Below are positions 1-10,000 of a stretch of 28,016 bases of DNA, in pieces. A model generated the notes under the pieces. That model did not search any database. It worked only from the letters and a program-made list of their open reading frames with translations, and was not told the DNA's origin. Positions within the stretch are counted from its first letter, which is position 1. Each line of letters opens with the position of its first letter. Both the position numbers and the translations under genes were made by a program. Source of the DNA: a virus; IMG/VR virus record IMGVR_UViG_3300046007_010443, positions 1 to 28,016 of that record; one strand, 5' to 3'.

Positions 1-535
1 CGTTGTAGGTTGCCACGTTCTTCTTGCGCAGCGAAGCGGTCATCTTGCGGATGTCGTTCGCCGTCAGGATGTCGTCGCTACCCACCGTCGCACGGCTCGA
101 CGGAGCCGAAGCGCCACCCGAACCGTAGAAAATGTTCTGCGAACCGGCAGCCAACACTTCACGCACCACCTGGTCAATGCTGTCTCCAGCGTTGTAACCG
201 ATGATGTTCGCGGCAGCCGAATCCACATCCAAGAAGGACGTGCCACGCAGCTTGGCGGTGGTGTTGATTGCGTTACCGTACTCGACGAGGGTTACGGTGA
301 CCTGCGAGTCGCTCATGACGACTGGCGTGACATCGGTGTCCTCGGTGAGGGCGGAGGTAGCGGCCGACAAGTCACCGAACTTGGTGAAAATGACAGACGA
401 ACCTGGCATGGACTGGTTCGTTGGCTGAACATCGGCTGCCTGATCGAACAGAAGTTCGCTGCGGAGCGCGAAGTAAGCCAACTGCTCGTACGCCGCCTTA
501 GAGACGTTAAGCGTTGAAAGTTGGGTCTTGCTCAC
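1..535 (-). CDS. Major capsid protein, N4-gp56 family (partial, C-terminus outside window)
   Basis: Encodes the N-terminal 178 residues of the main head shell protein. The pattern fits the N4-gp56 capsid family: an early segment reading AYEQLAYFALRSELLFDQ, then GSSVIFTKFGDLS, a TEDTDVTP stretch, VTLVEYGNAINTT, and a helix with NAGDSIDQVVREVL. Expected full length in the family is roughly 300-400 residues, so about half is missing. The start is GTG at 535, preceded by AAAGGA eight bases upstream; no in-frame ATG fits the conserved N-terminus. It follows the scaffold-like gene by 17 bases, the usual scaffold-capsid order, and is probably translated from the same late transcript. GC content and codon use are higher than in the giant protein gene upstream, as expected of a highly expressed structural gene. 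Confidence 0.88.
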   Translation of the reverse strand, partial: MSKTQLSTLNVSKAAYEQLAYFALRSELLFDQAADVQPTNQSMPGSSVIFTKFGDLSAATSALTEDTDVTPVVMSDSQVTVTLVEYGNAINTTAKLRGTSFLDVDSAAANIIGYNAGDSIDQVVREVLAAGSQNIFYGSGGASAPSSRATVGSDDILTANDIRKMTASLRKKNVATYN

Positions 536-552
536 TTATTTTTTCCTTTGTG

Positions 553-999
553 TTAGAGGGATTCTAGTTCTTTTCTTGCTTGGGCCACCAGTTGCATCAC
601 CTCGTCTGGGGTGCGAGCGTTGCGGATCTTGTCCGCATAATCGACCACGGGTTCGCTAGTTTCACCGTGAGTTGCTGCCCGGTTCAATCGACCGAACGCT
701 TGAGCGTCCTCTTCGATTTCCTTGCGTTGACTCGGAATGTAACTAGCTTCTTCGGCTGCCTGTCGGATTGCTTCAACTGTGAGTTCACCGTCATAACCCT
801 TAACGAAATACTTCGCTTTCGGATCATCAGGATTTACTCCTGCTTTCAAGAACACGAGTTCTCGCTGGGCACTTTTCAGTGTTGCGAGTTCTTCGTCCTT
901 GCGCTTGTTTTCGGCTTCCAGTTTGCGCATATGTGCCCGTACTGGATCCTTTGGCTGGTCTATTTGCTCGTCCTCAAACTCGTTGTTTGCGTCCGACAT
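553..999 (-). CDS. Scaffold-like capsid assembly protein
   Basis: A 148-aa, strongly acidic, helix-rich protein just upstream of the capsid gene. Residues about 20-50 (KLEAENKRKDEELATLKSAQ) form a predicted coiled coil; the middle has a KAKYFVKGYDGELT segment followed by charged helices. Length, charge, coiled coil and position match phage scaffolding proteins, which template the shell and are then lost. There is no catalytic motif for a fused protease. The ATG at 999 has AGGAG six bases upstream. Upstream lies a 133-base gap, one of few breaks in this operon, so scaffold and capsid could have an extra promoter. The role is inferred from context and composition. Confidence 0.7.
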   Translation of the reverse strand: MSDANNEFEDEQIDQPKDPVRAHMRKLEAENKRKDEELATLKSAQRELVFLKAGVNPDDPKAKYFVKGYDGELTVEAIRQAAEEASYIPSQRKEIEEDAQAFGRLNRAATHGETSEPVVDYADKIRNARTPDEVMQLVAQARKELESL

Positions 1000-1117
1000 G
1001 ACCCACTCCTTCCGCCCACATCCCCGATGGAGGTCCGAGGATGGCTGCTAGTTACACCCTTGTGTTTACGCTGAAGTCGGGGCTTCTCCAACGGTGTCCC
1101 CATGTAGGAACAACGGT

Positions 1118-1126
1118 ACTATAGCA
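1118..1126 (-). promoter_or_regulatory. Candidate extended -10 promoter ahead of scaffold and capsid genes
   Basis: On the minus strand the gap between the 349-aa gene and the scaffold gene contains TGCTATAGT, an extended -10 element (TGnTATAGT). No good -35 hexamer is seen 16-18 bases upstream. The gap (1000-1132) holds no gene. A local promoter would let scaffold and capsid be made in excess over the internal proteins, but the evidence is one short motif. Confidence 0.3.
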
Positions 1127-1132
1127 TAAGGG

Positions 1133-2182
1133 CTATTGGGCTTCGCCTATACCGGTGCGGATCGAGCCGGATGTTTCACCGGTCGTGCGCGTGAACGAGC
1201 CCCCACCCTGGAACGCGGCAAAACGCCTTTGTTGACGGCGACGCAGTTCTTCCTGTGCAGCAACATCGACGCCGAACTGTGCGGCAACAATTTGCTCACC
1301 AGTAAGTGCTTCTTCGCCAGCGAATGTTTGCGCCAATTCGCCCAGTCTCCCGACTTCAACAAACCCTTGTTGGGCCTCTTCTGCCGTAATTCCGCGACGG
1401 GCCAAATCTTCGGCCAAAGCTCCGCTTATCTGAATGCCACCTTGTTCTACACCACGGGCAGCGATCTGCGCGGCACGAGCCTGACGGGTAATGATGGGCA
1501 GCGTTCGCTGCGGATCAATAAAATAAGCAGCAAGTTCGCCGTCCGTAACACCATAAAGCTGTTGCATCTGTCGTTTTACTTCTGGATCGGCGTCGGCAAC
1601 CGCGCGATAACCCTGCTCAATTCTTGCAAAAAACTCCTGTGGTGAAACATCACCCTCGATTAATTGCTGAAAATCATCTGGGCTATCATAAAACTCAGCG
1701 GGCAAACCGTTTGCTCGCAAAGTTAGCCGGTATTGGTCTTCAAGTTGAATGTATTCAGCTGGAGTCAATTCCGCCAAACCGGCCCGAAGGCGTTTAGCGT
1801 TGCCAGCAAAACGCTTTTGGTAAGCAGGCTGTTCGCGCAAAGCAAAAATAACAGCATCTGGATTGTTGATGTTTACAGTTTCTTTAGCAATAATTTCCGT
1901 GTAAGTAAAGTCTGCAAGTTCCGCGAGACCATAGGTTTCAAGAACTTGCTTGATGGTGTTGCGGGCGTCTCGTTGGCGGATAGCAACGGCCAGTTCTGAT
2001 TCTTGCCGACGGGAAACCCGTTCGGCCTCAAGCTCTGCTTGAAGGTCGGCTATCTCCTGCCTGATCCTTTCGTTTGGATCAGGAAGCGCTGGCGGTTGAA
2101 CCGGAAGAACGTTCGGGACAACCGGATTTGCTCCAGGCCCAGCAAGTCCAGCAAGTTCCTGTATGTCTTGGATATTGCTCAT
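1133..2182 (-). CDS. Putative internal virion / structural protein (349 aa)
   Basis: A 349-aa soluble protein not matched to a named function. Residues about 1-35 are Pro/Ala-rich, about 38-75 form a charged coiled coil (QEIADLQAELEAERVSRRQE), and the middle is a helical domain with conserved-looking motifs such as LREQPAYQKRF, LTPAEYIQLEDQY and VSPQEFFARIEQGYRAV. The tail is Gly/Thr/Ser-rich. No transmembrane segment or enzyme motif is seen. Its ATG overlaps the upstream gene's stop (ATGA), so the two are translationally coupled. It sits last in a row of four genes between portal/terminase and scaffold, a place where short-tailed phages often encode internal core or injected proteins; that is inference from context. 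Confidence 0.55.
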   Translation of the reverse strand: MSNIQDIQELAGLAGPGANPVVPNVLPVQPPALPDPNERIRQEIADLQAELEAERVSRRQESELAVAIRQRDARNTIKQVLETYGLAELADFTYTEIIAKETVNINNPDAVIFALREQPAYQKRFAGNAKRLRAGLAELTPAEYIQLEDQYRLTLRANGLPAEFYDSPDDFQQLIEGDVSPQEFFARIEQGYRAVADADPEVKRQMQQLYGVTDGELAAYFIDPQRTLPIITRQARAAQIAARGVEQGGIQISGALAEDLARRGITAEEAQQGFVEVGRLGELAQTFAGEEALTGEQIVAAQFGVDVAAQEELRRRQQRRFAAFQGGGSFTRTTGETSGSIRTGIGEAQ

Positions 2183-3183
2183 CGCGGCCCTTTGATTTTT
2201 CCAAATGCGCGAGCGAGGGTAAGGCCGATGTCTGTTGCCTGCTGGTTTGCGCCTTCAGTGTACTGCCAACCAAAACTTGGATCTGATTTCAATGTTTGAA
2301 CCCATTCGCCCAAAGACAGCTGACCAGTTTCTTTGTTGCCAAAAGCTTTAAGAAATGGGCCTTCGAACATATTGATTTGGTTTGGGTCTTTCTCCAAAAC
2401 AGATGCTGCGTATTTGCGGTAATTACCCGCAATGTCGTCCAACGTCAAACCGGAATCAATTTGATCAGCCAGCTGCGGCATAACACCCTTAATGTTCGCC
2501 CGCATCTTGTTCACTAAATCAGTTTCAGACATTACCATCCCATTGGACATTGGCCTGTTGGTTAATACAGATTGGATTTCGTCAGCCGTTATGTCGTAGT
2601 TATACGATTTGGCCAACTGGCGCACACGGGCCACTCCAGTCGTTTCCATAACCGGCTTGGTTCCGGCAGTAAACGCAGCCGAATAAAGAAGTTGAGTAGC
2701 TGTTGTGTCGTCAAGACCGCGCCTGGCGGCAGTAGCCGCAACCTGGGAAAACTGTTCCTCCGTAAGATTCAAAGATCCAACAAGGGAACGGAGCTTATTC
2801 TTTTTGGCATCAATTTGGACCTGCTTGTCTTGATCCAGGAGAGCGTCAAATTGACGAGCCGCGGCTTCGGTTGTTTTAAAATAATTGGTTGTTCGAAGTT
2901 CCCCAACCAGTTTTTCTGATGTGTAATCCTCGCGCACCGCTTTCGCAAGGACAGCAGCAACGTCGTCACCAAAAATGCTTCCAGGCTCCAACAGGTACGA
3001 AAAGGCTGGCGAGAATTGTTGCACTACCCGACGCAAATTTTCGACGTCGTTTACGTCAGCCGTTTTCCGCATCTCCATATCGTCAAACTGCTTACCAAGT
3101 TGCTTGCGAGTCAACGACGAACCGGCAGCTACCTGGGAATCAATATATTCTTTGCGGCGCTGGGCAACAGTTTTTTCTGCCAT
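2179..3183 (-). CDS. Putative internal virion protein (334 aa)
   Basis: A 334-aa mostly helical soluble protein without a recognised enzymatic motif. The N-terminus is basic (AEKTVAQRRKEY). The middle has a long helical stretch with LLDQDKQVQIDAKKNKLRSL. The C-terminal third carries a block DPNQINMFEGPFLKAFGNKE followed by a Trp-rich segment (LSLGEWVQTLKSDPSFGWQY) that looks like a conserved module rather than linker. The ATG at 3183 overlaps the preceding stop (TAATG), and its own stop overlaps the next start (ATGA). Coupling with neighbours on both sides suggests a fixed-ratio set of virion components. The function is inferred from position only. Confidence 0.55.
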   Translation of the reverse strand: MAEKTVAQRRKEYIDSQVAAGSSLTRKQLGKQFDDMEMRKTADVNDVENLRRVVQQFSPAFSYLLEPGSIFGDDVAAVLAKAVREDYTSEKLVGELRTTNYFKTTEAAARQFDALLDQDKQVQIDAKKNKLRSLVGSLNLTEEQFSQVAATAARRGLDDTTATQLLYSAAFTAGTKPVMETTGVARVRQLAKSYNYDITADEIQSVLTNRPMSNGMVMSETDLVNKMRANIKGVMPQLADQIDSGLTLDDIAGNYRKYAASVLEKDPNQINMFEGPFLKAFGNKETGQLSLGEWVQTLKSDPSFGWQYTEGANQQATDIGLTLARAFGKIKGPR

Positions 3184-4079
3184 TATCTACCTAACAATTG
3201 TTCAAATGCTTGGGCATACTGAGAAAATTTGTATGCGTCGGCTTCCTGTGTGTTTTCTGCTGCAATCTGGTCCTGACCAAAAGCTTGCGCCGTCGGAGCC
3301 TGAGCGGAAACAGATTGACGTGACTTCAAAGACCCAAGCTCGGTCGCCTGATAAGCTTTGACCAACTTGCTCACTTCCTCCTGGTCAAGTGTTCGGCCCA
3401 AAACATCCTGCGATGCACGATCAAAAACGTTGATTAGATCAGCAGATGAAGTGACTTTGTATCGTGGAAGCCCACCGCCTGCACCAGAAGAATAAGGAAC
3501 AGTCTGAGCGTTTTCAATAACAGTTTCTACGTCAGTGAAATTAAGGTTAGCTTGAACCATTGCGCGAGAATAGGCTGCAATTGTTTGCGGATCCACGGTG
3601 CCCATGCTGAAATTGTTCCCAAGATAAAATCCGCCTTTTTGCAAACGGGCCTGAATTTTTCTAATTTCTACTGGGTCTAAGGTGCTGATGTTGTATTCGT
3701 CGCCTTCAAAATACTGTGGCTCAACCGTTTGACCACCGGGCAATGTTTTTGTAATTCCTTCGTAACGAACTACTCGACCAGTTTGCTGATCAACATAACG
3801 GATTCCGGCCTGTCCAAGTGCGCGCAACTTGTTTTCGTTTGTGTTCATTAGCCATGGAGCTATCGAACCAACAATTGACTGGACGAGCGCTTGGTCTTCA
3901 GGAGACAAAGTAGAAGCGGCAGCACCTGTTGATTCGGTTGCAGGTGGCACCGTGGTCGGAACAGAAGTGGTCGGCGCAGGAGGGCCGCTAGGTTGGGCAA
4001 CCCACCTAGTGCCGTTATACCTATACTGAATATTATTCAGCGTAAATAGGTCGCCTGTTTTGGGGTTCTCAGGAAACAT
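3183..4079 (-). CDS. Putative virion protein with N-terminal WNGTRW-like module (298 aa)
   Basis: A 298-aa protein. Residues about 8-30 (GDLFTLNNIQYRYNGTRWV) match a small beta module seen at the ends of many phage structural proteins. A Pro/Thr linker follows (about 33-58, PTTSVPTTVPPATES), then a mixed domain (about 60-210), and a helical C-terminal region with DVLGRTLDQEEVSKLVKAYQ. The C-terminal segment ends in ADAYKFSQYAQAFEQLL. No lysozyme or peptidase motif is evident. The ATG at 4079 lies nine bases after the giant gene's stop, with a weak GAGAG element. It is likely a partner of the giant protein in the virion core or portal vertex; this is inference. Confidence 0.5.
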   Translation of the reverse strand: MFPENPKTGDLFTLNNIQYRYNGTRWVAQPSGPPAPTTSVPTTVPPATESTGAAASTLSPEDQALVQSIVGSIAPWLMNTNENKLRALGQAGIRYVDQQTGRVVRYEGITKTLPGGQTVEPQYFEGDEYNISTLDPVEIRKIQARLQKGGFYLGNNFSMGTVDPQTIAAYSRAMVQANLNFTDVETVIENAQTVPYSSGAGGGLPRYKVTSSADLINVFDRASQDVLGRTLDQEEVSKLVKAYQATELGSLKSRQSVSAQAPTAQAFGQDQIAAENTQEADAYKFSQYAQAFEQLLGR

Positions 4080-4088
4080 CTATATCTC

Positions 4089-7000
4089 TCACGGTAGTTG
4101 ACCTGCCTGAACCAAACGCATTTCTTGTGGGGTAAGTGTACGGAATTCTTTAGACAGAACATTATTCCACAAAGGCTCAAATTCTGGATTTTCTTTTGCC
4201 AAAGAATCGCCAACGCCCTTTAATACCTCACGCTCAGGGATGCCGCCCTTGTTTTCTTTCCAAGAATCAACCGTAGAAAGTTTGTATTTTTGAGTAATTT
4301 CAGCAGAGATGGATTGCCGAATATCCAAATACCTTTTCAGGGTTGGGTAAATCGGCAACGTCTGAACGGCTGGGTCGTCTGCTGCTTTCAAAACCTCAAT
4401 CATGTTTTTACTAATTCGATCAGCGTATTCTTCATAGGCAAGCTGACGGTTCCAACTTGGAAAATCTTTTTGAATTTGCTGCTCAAGAAGGCTGTTAGCC
4501 ATGGAAGCTGCAGGGCTGGTGCCATAAATCTGTTCAATTAGAGACTTGGTTCCGTTAAACCGCAGATTTCCCCAAAGCTGTTGAATTTCTTTTGTTATCT
4601 CGTCGATACCGCGAACGCGAAGCTGACCGGCCCTTCGCTGAATGTTATAAATTTCCTGGTCATATTGGTTGGTGTTCGGGCCGAAATAACCAGCAATATC
4701 TGGATAAGAAGAAAACAATTCTTCGTTCTGTTCTTTAAAGTTATAAAATTCTCTTGACGCCTCAGCACCGGGAACCTGGTTTTCACTAACGGAGGCCAAA
4801 TATGGGAGAACCTGGTCACCAAAAGAGACAATTAAAGAATCTATTTGATCCTCAAAAGATCCACCATTAGCGCGAACTTGATTTTGGTTTTCTCGAATCC
4901 TGTCAAGAAGAACACCAAGAGGAACTAGTTCTTTGTCCGTCTTGTAGTAGTACTCCGCGATTGGGGCGGCTGGAGCAAAGAACTGGGTGATTCCGCGCAT
5001 AAACCAAAGAGCGCGGGCTTTTTCCTGTCCAACGCGCATCGCTTCACGAATTGATTCTTCATTCGATTGGTACTTTCCGGTAGTCATGCCTTGGCTTAGC
5101 TCGGCCATAACAGAGCGGTTTAACATCATTTTGTATGTGTCGTTTTGATTTGGGTCGCCAAACAGCAACCTGCTTATACCCTCAAATGGGGTTCCCTCTG
5201 CAAGGCCTTGGCTTATACGGCGCAAATATAGGGGCGTGAAATAGTCGCGAACGTCTTGGCTTGGTTCGCCGAAAGGAATGAACTGGCGATTAATAGCATC
5301 CCAAGTTTTCCCTGTTCTGTTTGGAATTGCCGTGTACGTAAAAGACGCAACAGGACCAACGCCAGGCAAAACGCTTGTTGCCATACTCATTGACCCAACC
5401 GTGATCTTGTAATCAAATGGGATACCAGTCATTGCGCGAGCGGCTTGACCGACAATCGGCACATTCCAGACCATTTCTCCAGTGCTTGGATCACGGTAAA
5501 TAAAACCTTCTCGTTTACCGTCGGCATTGATATCGCCGGGGCCGCCGATGGTGGTGTTTTGAAGTCCACGAACGGCTTTGTCTACTTTGTGCAAAGCCAC
5601 TGGGTTGATCGCCGTTTTCATCAACTGTGCGCTGACTTCGCGGAAAGCGTCGAAGAACGGGAAAAGCAAACGGTGGTTGCGACCAAATAGTGTTCGCTTT
5701 CGTGAATCAAACAAAAGATTAATGGTGTCTTCGGTTGCTTGATAACCAGCCAGGGCATCAAGATCCTTTAGTTTTGCTTCACCTTGGGCAAACCTTAGGT
5801 TGTCTAAAACGTTTTCTTCAACGTACTTTGGCAGTCCATAACCAGTAATGTTTTTGCGCAACTTTGCTGCTTCTTGTTTGGAAAGCATTGGTGCCATATC
5901 GGCAATCAGGTTCCATTTGCGGGCGTTCCAAAATGGGACACGAGCGAATTTATCTGATGCTCGGCCATAAGCGTGGCGCATAAACCAAGCAAATGCCTCT
6001 TGACGGTTTTCTGCTAATTGTCGGTCGATTCTTGGATAACCAGCCGCCGCGTTTTGTGGATCCACGGATTGGCTAAAAGGCCTTACCCCAACAAGAGCCT
6101 CATCGCCTTCGTCCATCAGTTTCAAAAATTCTTGGCTTGGGACGTTCCCCTCCGCAGTTCGACGGCCAAGATTGATTACCTTATCGCCGATGGTTACCTT
6201 TCCTTCGGCAATAGCTTCGAGCATTGTCGGATGGTTGTCCGTGACTTGAATCAAATCGTTTACAACCGAAGAAACATATTCTCTTGCCCCTTCAATAGTG
6301 TTCCAATTAAATCCAGGACGAACATTTCCCTGTCGTTTAAAATATGTTTCATAAGACTTTCTTAAAGTAAGAGCGAATTCGATGTCACCAAAAGGACCAA
6401 CCGGTTCGACAAGAGCGCGAGCAATTCGATCAATAGAAAATTCAGATCCGGAACGCAAAGCGCGGGCAACTTCCCTAGCGATGGGGCTAACAGAACGTTC
6501 AATAATCATCTGGCCTTTAAATTTGCGCCACAGTTTTGGATTTTCTGAAAGCGTCACCACTTGCTGGGTAGAGGCCTTGATATAGCCAGGAACGTTCTGG
6601 CCGAGAACGGTGTCCGCAGCTCGACCCACATCCGGGCCAATCATTATGTCCCTAGCTGTAGCAACTTCACTTTCAAGAATATTTTCAATTTCGTTAAGCC
6701 GAGACTGAAGTCCAGCTCTATCAATTTTGTCAAGCCTTCGTTGCAACTTTTCGGCAAGTTTCGAATCACCCCGACCCAAAGCTCGCCCAATCATTGTTTC
6801 AAGAGATTCAGCAGCAACAAGATCGGCAGCAATGTCGTCTGCCTCGCCAATGTACGGAAATACCCTGCCCAAAATGTCCTGGTTCAAACTACCAGAAATA
6901 ACTTCCGAAACGTAGGCAAACTCGTATGGGGCAAATACACCAGAAAACTGAACACGGGTCATTTCTTCTGGAACAACACGGGCAATGTATCGCCCTGTAA

Positions 7001-10000
7001 ACAACACGGCCTTCTTCCACAGCGTTTGAGCATTGAATAACCCAAATTTTCCGCGCAACATCGCGTCAAGAGCCTGTGAAGCTTGGTACATGCCAGGAAC
7101 GGTTTTTGCTTGCTCACGCAAAACCGCCCACCGTTCAGTCAATGCAACAAGTTCGTCAAGTTCGTCCGGATCAAAAGGAAGAATTTGGAAACCCTGGGTG
7201 TTTTGTTGGCTCGGATACATTGGGCCCAAGCCGTTGCCTTCCATCCAACCAAGCGGTGCCCCGCGCCCAACGTCGTCCAACGTGTATCTGGTGATTTCGT
7301 CGCCAGCTGTAGCCCAAGTTGAATTGCGGTTAATGTAAGACTTTAATTCTTCAACAATTTTACGCCGATTGCTCATCGTCAATCGTTCGCGGCGAGTCAA
7401 CTCCTCGGTGGTCTTTTCAAGAGGAGCCTCCAGCCTGTCAAGGAGCGGCTGAAGTCGATCAGTAATTACACCCCTTTTGGCTTCGCTAGCAAAATCGAAC
7501 AAGTCGCCTCGGATCTTGCGAGGATCATCTTGACTAACAATCTTGATGTATTTGTCCATCAAAGCAGATCGCGTTTCTGGCGCTGCGCGAACAATTACAA
7601 GGGCATCATCGAGATATTTTGCGCCAGCAGCAAAATCGTCTAATGGAAGCGTTCCTGTTTGGGGCAATGTTGCAGCAATGCGAGACTTGCTGTTTGTCCA
7701 CTGTTTCAGTCGATAACCAGCTTCTGAAACAATATTTCCGCTCCAACCAGGCAAATTCCATAGCTTTTCAAACGGATCAACCGAAGATACTGCTATGTCA
7801 AAAATTGCTTCAACTTCCTCGGCGGTTTTGGCGGCAGCAAGTTTGCCAGCCAAACGCGGAGATTTTTGTTTTAAAAAATTTACCCAAATTTTTGATGGGC
7901 TTTCTTCGGCGGCGATAAGAGCAAAAAGATTTTTTGCGTATCCGCGCTGCTTCCAAGACAAATACTTACTTGGGTTTGCCGATTTGCGCATGCCATCGAT
8001 AAGACCGGCGGCGTCTTTGAACCCGGCGGCTTGAGCCATTGTTTCGGCACTTAGCCGTAAATCTTGACCGGCGTCAATCATTCCCTTGGCAACGTTGGTG
8101 GGCAAATATTTTCCGGTGATTGCATCAAGCATTTCAAGTTTGCTTGGACGCAAAACGACCATTGCATTATGGTGCCCATATCCCCCTATGCGCTTACCAC
8201 CGTCATAACGAACCGCGTCGACACCCTTATCGGCAAGCCATTTATTAAAAATGTACCTAGGATCAGTTTTTGCGTCGCTTCCAATTTGTGCCCCCTCAAC
8301 AGTTACTTTTGAACTAGCAGAAAAAAGATCTAGTTTGTAATTTTTGCCGTTCCTAAGGGTTCCATTAATTGTTTTTAACGGCGTGGAAGGATAATCAAAA
8401 GCATAAAACAAAATGTTGGACAGCACCCTATTGGGAGAAAACAAAACTCTGTTGCCGCCGAGGAACAAAGATTCTTTCAAAAGCGACTTTGGACCATTTA
8501 AAATTGCAGAAAATTCATCTGTTACCCCAACATATTCGTTAATTAAATTAACAAACTTTTTGCGATTTTTAATCATCGTTTTAGGGCTGGAAACTGATTG
8601 CTCAATGTCATTTATTTTGTTTTGGATTGAGCGAAGTTTTTCTAACTTTGGAGATAATTCATCAATTTCTTTTGCAGACAACCTGAAAGGGGCCGTTGAA
8701 GAAAAAATGTTTGGGGCGGCTTGTTCGGGAAGAAAAGTATTGTTTGAGTAATACAACAAATCGTCGTAAATTCTTAAAGATTCCTCTATCGAAGAACGAA
8801 ACTGAGACAAACCGCCAAACGTTGCTTGCTTCGAAGAAACAATGCTTTTCCCAACCTGTAACAAAAAATCGTCAGTAAGATTTTTTTGATCTGTTACAAA
8901 AGCTTTTAGGTCAAAATCGTCGAACGATCTGTCGATATTATTTTGAATAAATCTTTCTGTTGAATACGATTCGTCTCTGAATACGTCCCAGATGCGAACT
9001 GGTTCTTCGTTAAATTTATCTATAAAATCAAATAGGGGTTCAACGATGCTTTGTTCTTGCATATTGTTGAGCACCCACCCAGATTTTTCTAGATCATTTA
9101 TTATTTCTTTAATTTGATCTGCTTCAATTGAAAAATCTTTAGCAAAGTTTGTTTTACTCCAGGGAACGTTTGCGTCTTCGGTCCATGGAGCTTCGGAATC
9201 AATTATGTTGAAATTTTCTGGCTGACTAAATTTATAAAGCCTGTTGGCTCCTTCTGTTTCGTCAAGAAGCGGAACTTTCAAATTTTCAACAAGCGCGTTG
9301 TCATCAATAATATTTTTTTGATAACTGGAACCAAGAACCGGGTTGTCGCTTATATATAAACCAGGCCCAAGAAGATTGTTGTTGTTAACGATAAAATCTG
9401 GAGAATCAATGTCATTAAATTGAGAAATAATCGATTCCGGCGTATAGCGATCACCGGAATAAAAAATTCCTGGTTTTGGTGAAAGAAGATCTATGGCGTC
9501 GTTGCTAAGTACTGCCGCGTCGTCAATTGCTGCAGCAACCTTTTCTGCCTGGGCGAAAGTAACTGGATCTAAAACAACACCAGCTTTAATCATCTTTTCC
9601 ACTGCCCGTTGTTTTGCTGGGGCAAGCGGTGTTTCGGGGAGCATGCTAATTCCCCTAATTTTTCCTATAGCAAACCAGTTAACTGGATCAAGAAAAACAG
9701 CGGCCAGACCGTCAAGCCCGCCGCTAATTAGCTGGTGTATGTCGTCGTCTGCTTCAACTAGCCCAAACTTGACCAACAAACCAGCTGGCATGCGACCAAG
9801 TGTTGCTGTTTGACCGTAAAGAGTTGGGCGCAAAGATTCTTCAAATTTTGCTCGCCGAGCCTCAAGTTCTGGACTTGGGAGGAGACCTTTGCTTTCAACG
9901 CCATCCCTGTTAAAACTTTCGTAATACATCGTGGTGTTGGTAAAAATGCCCGTTAGCTGTTCAAGAAGCGAGGCCTTGGGTCCTTGAATGTCGGCGTTAT

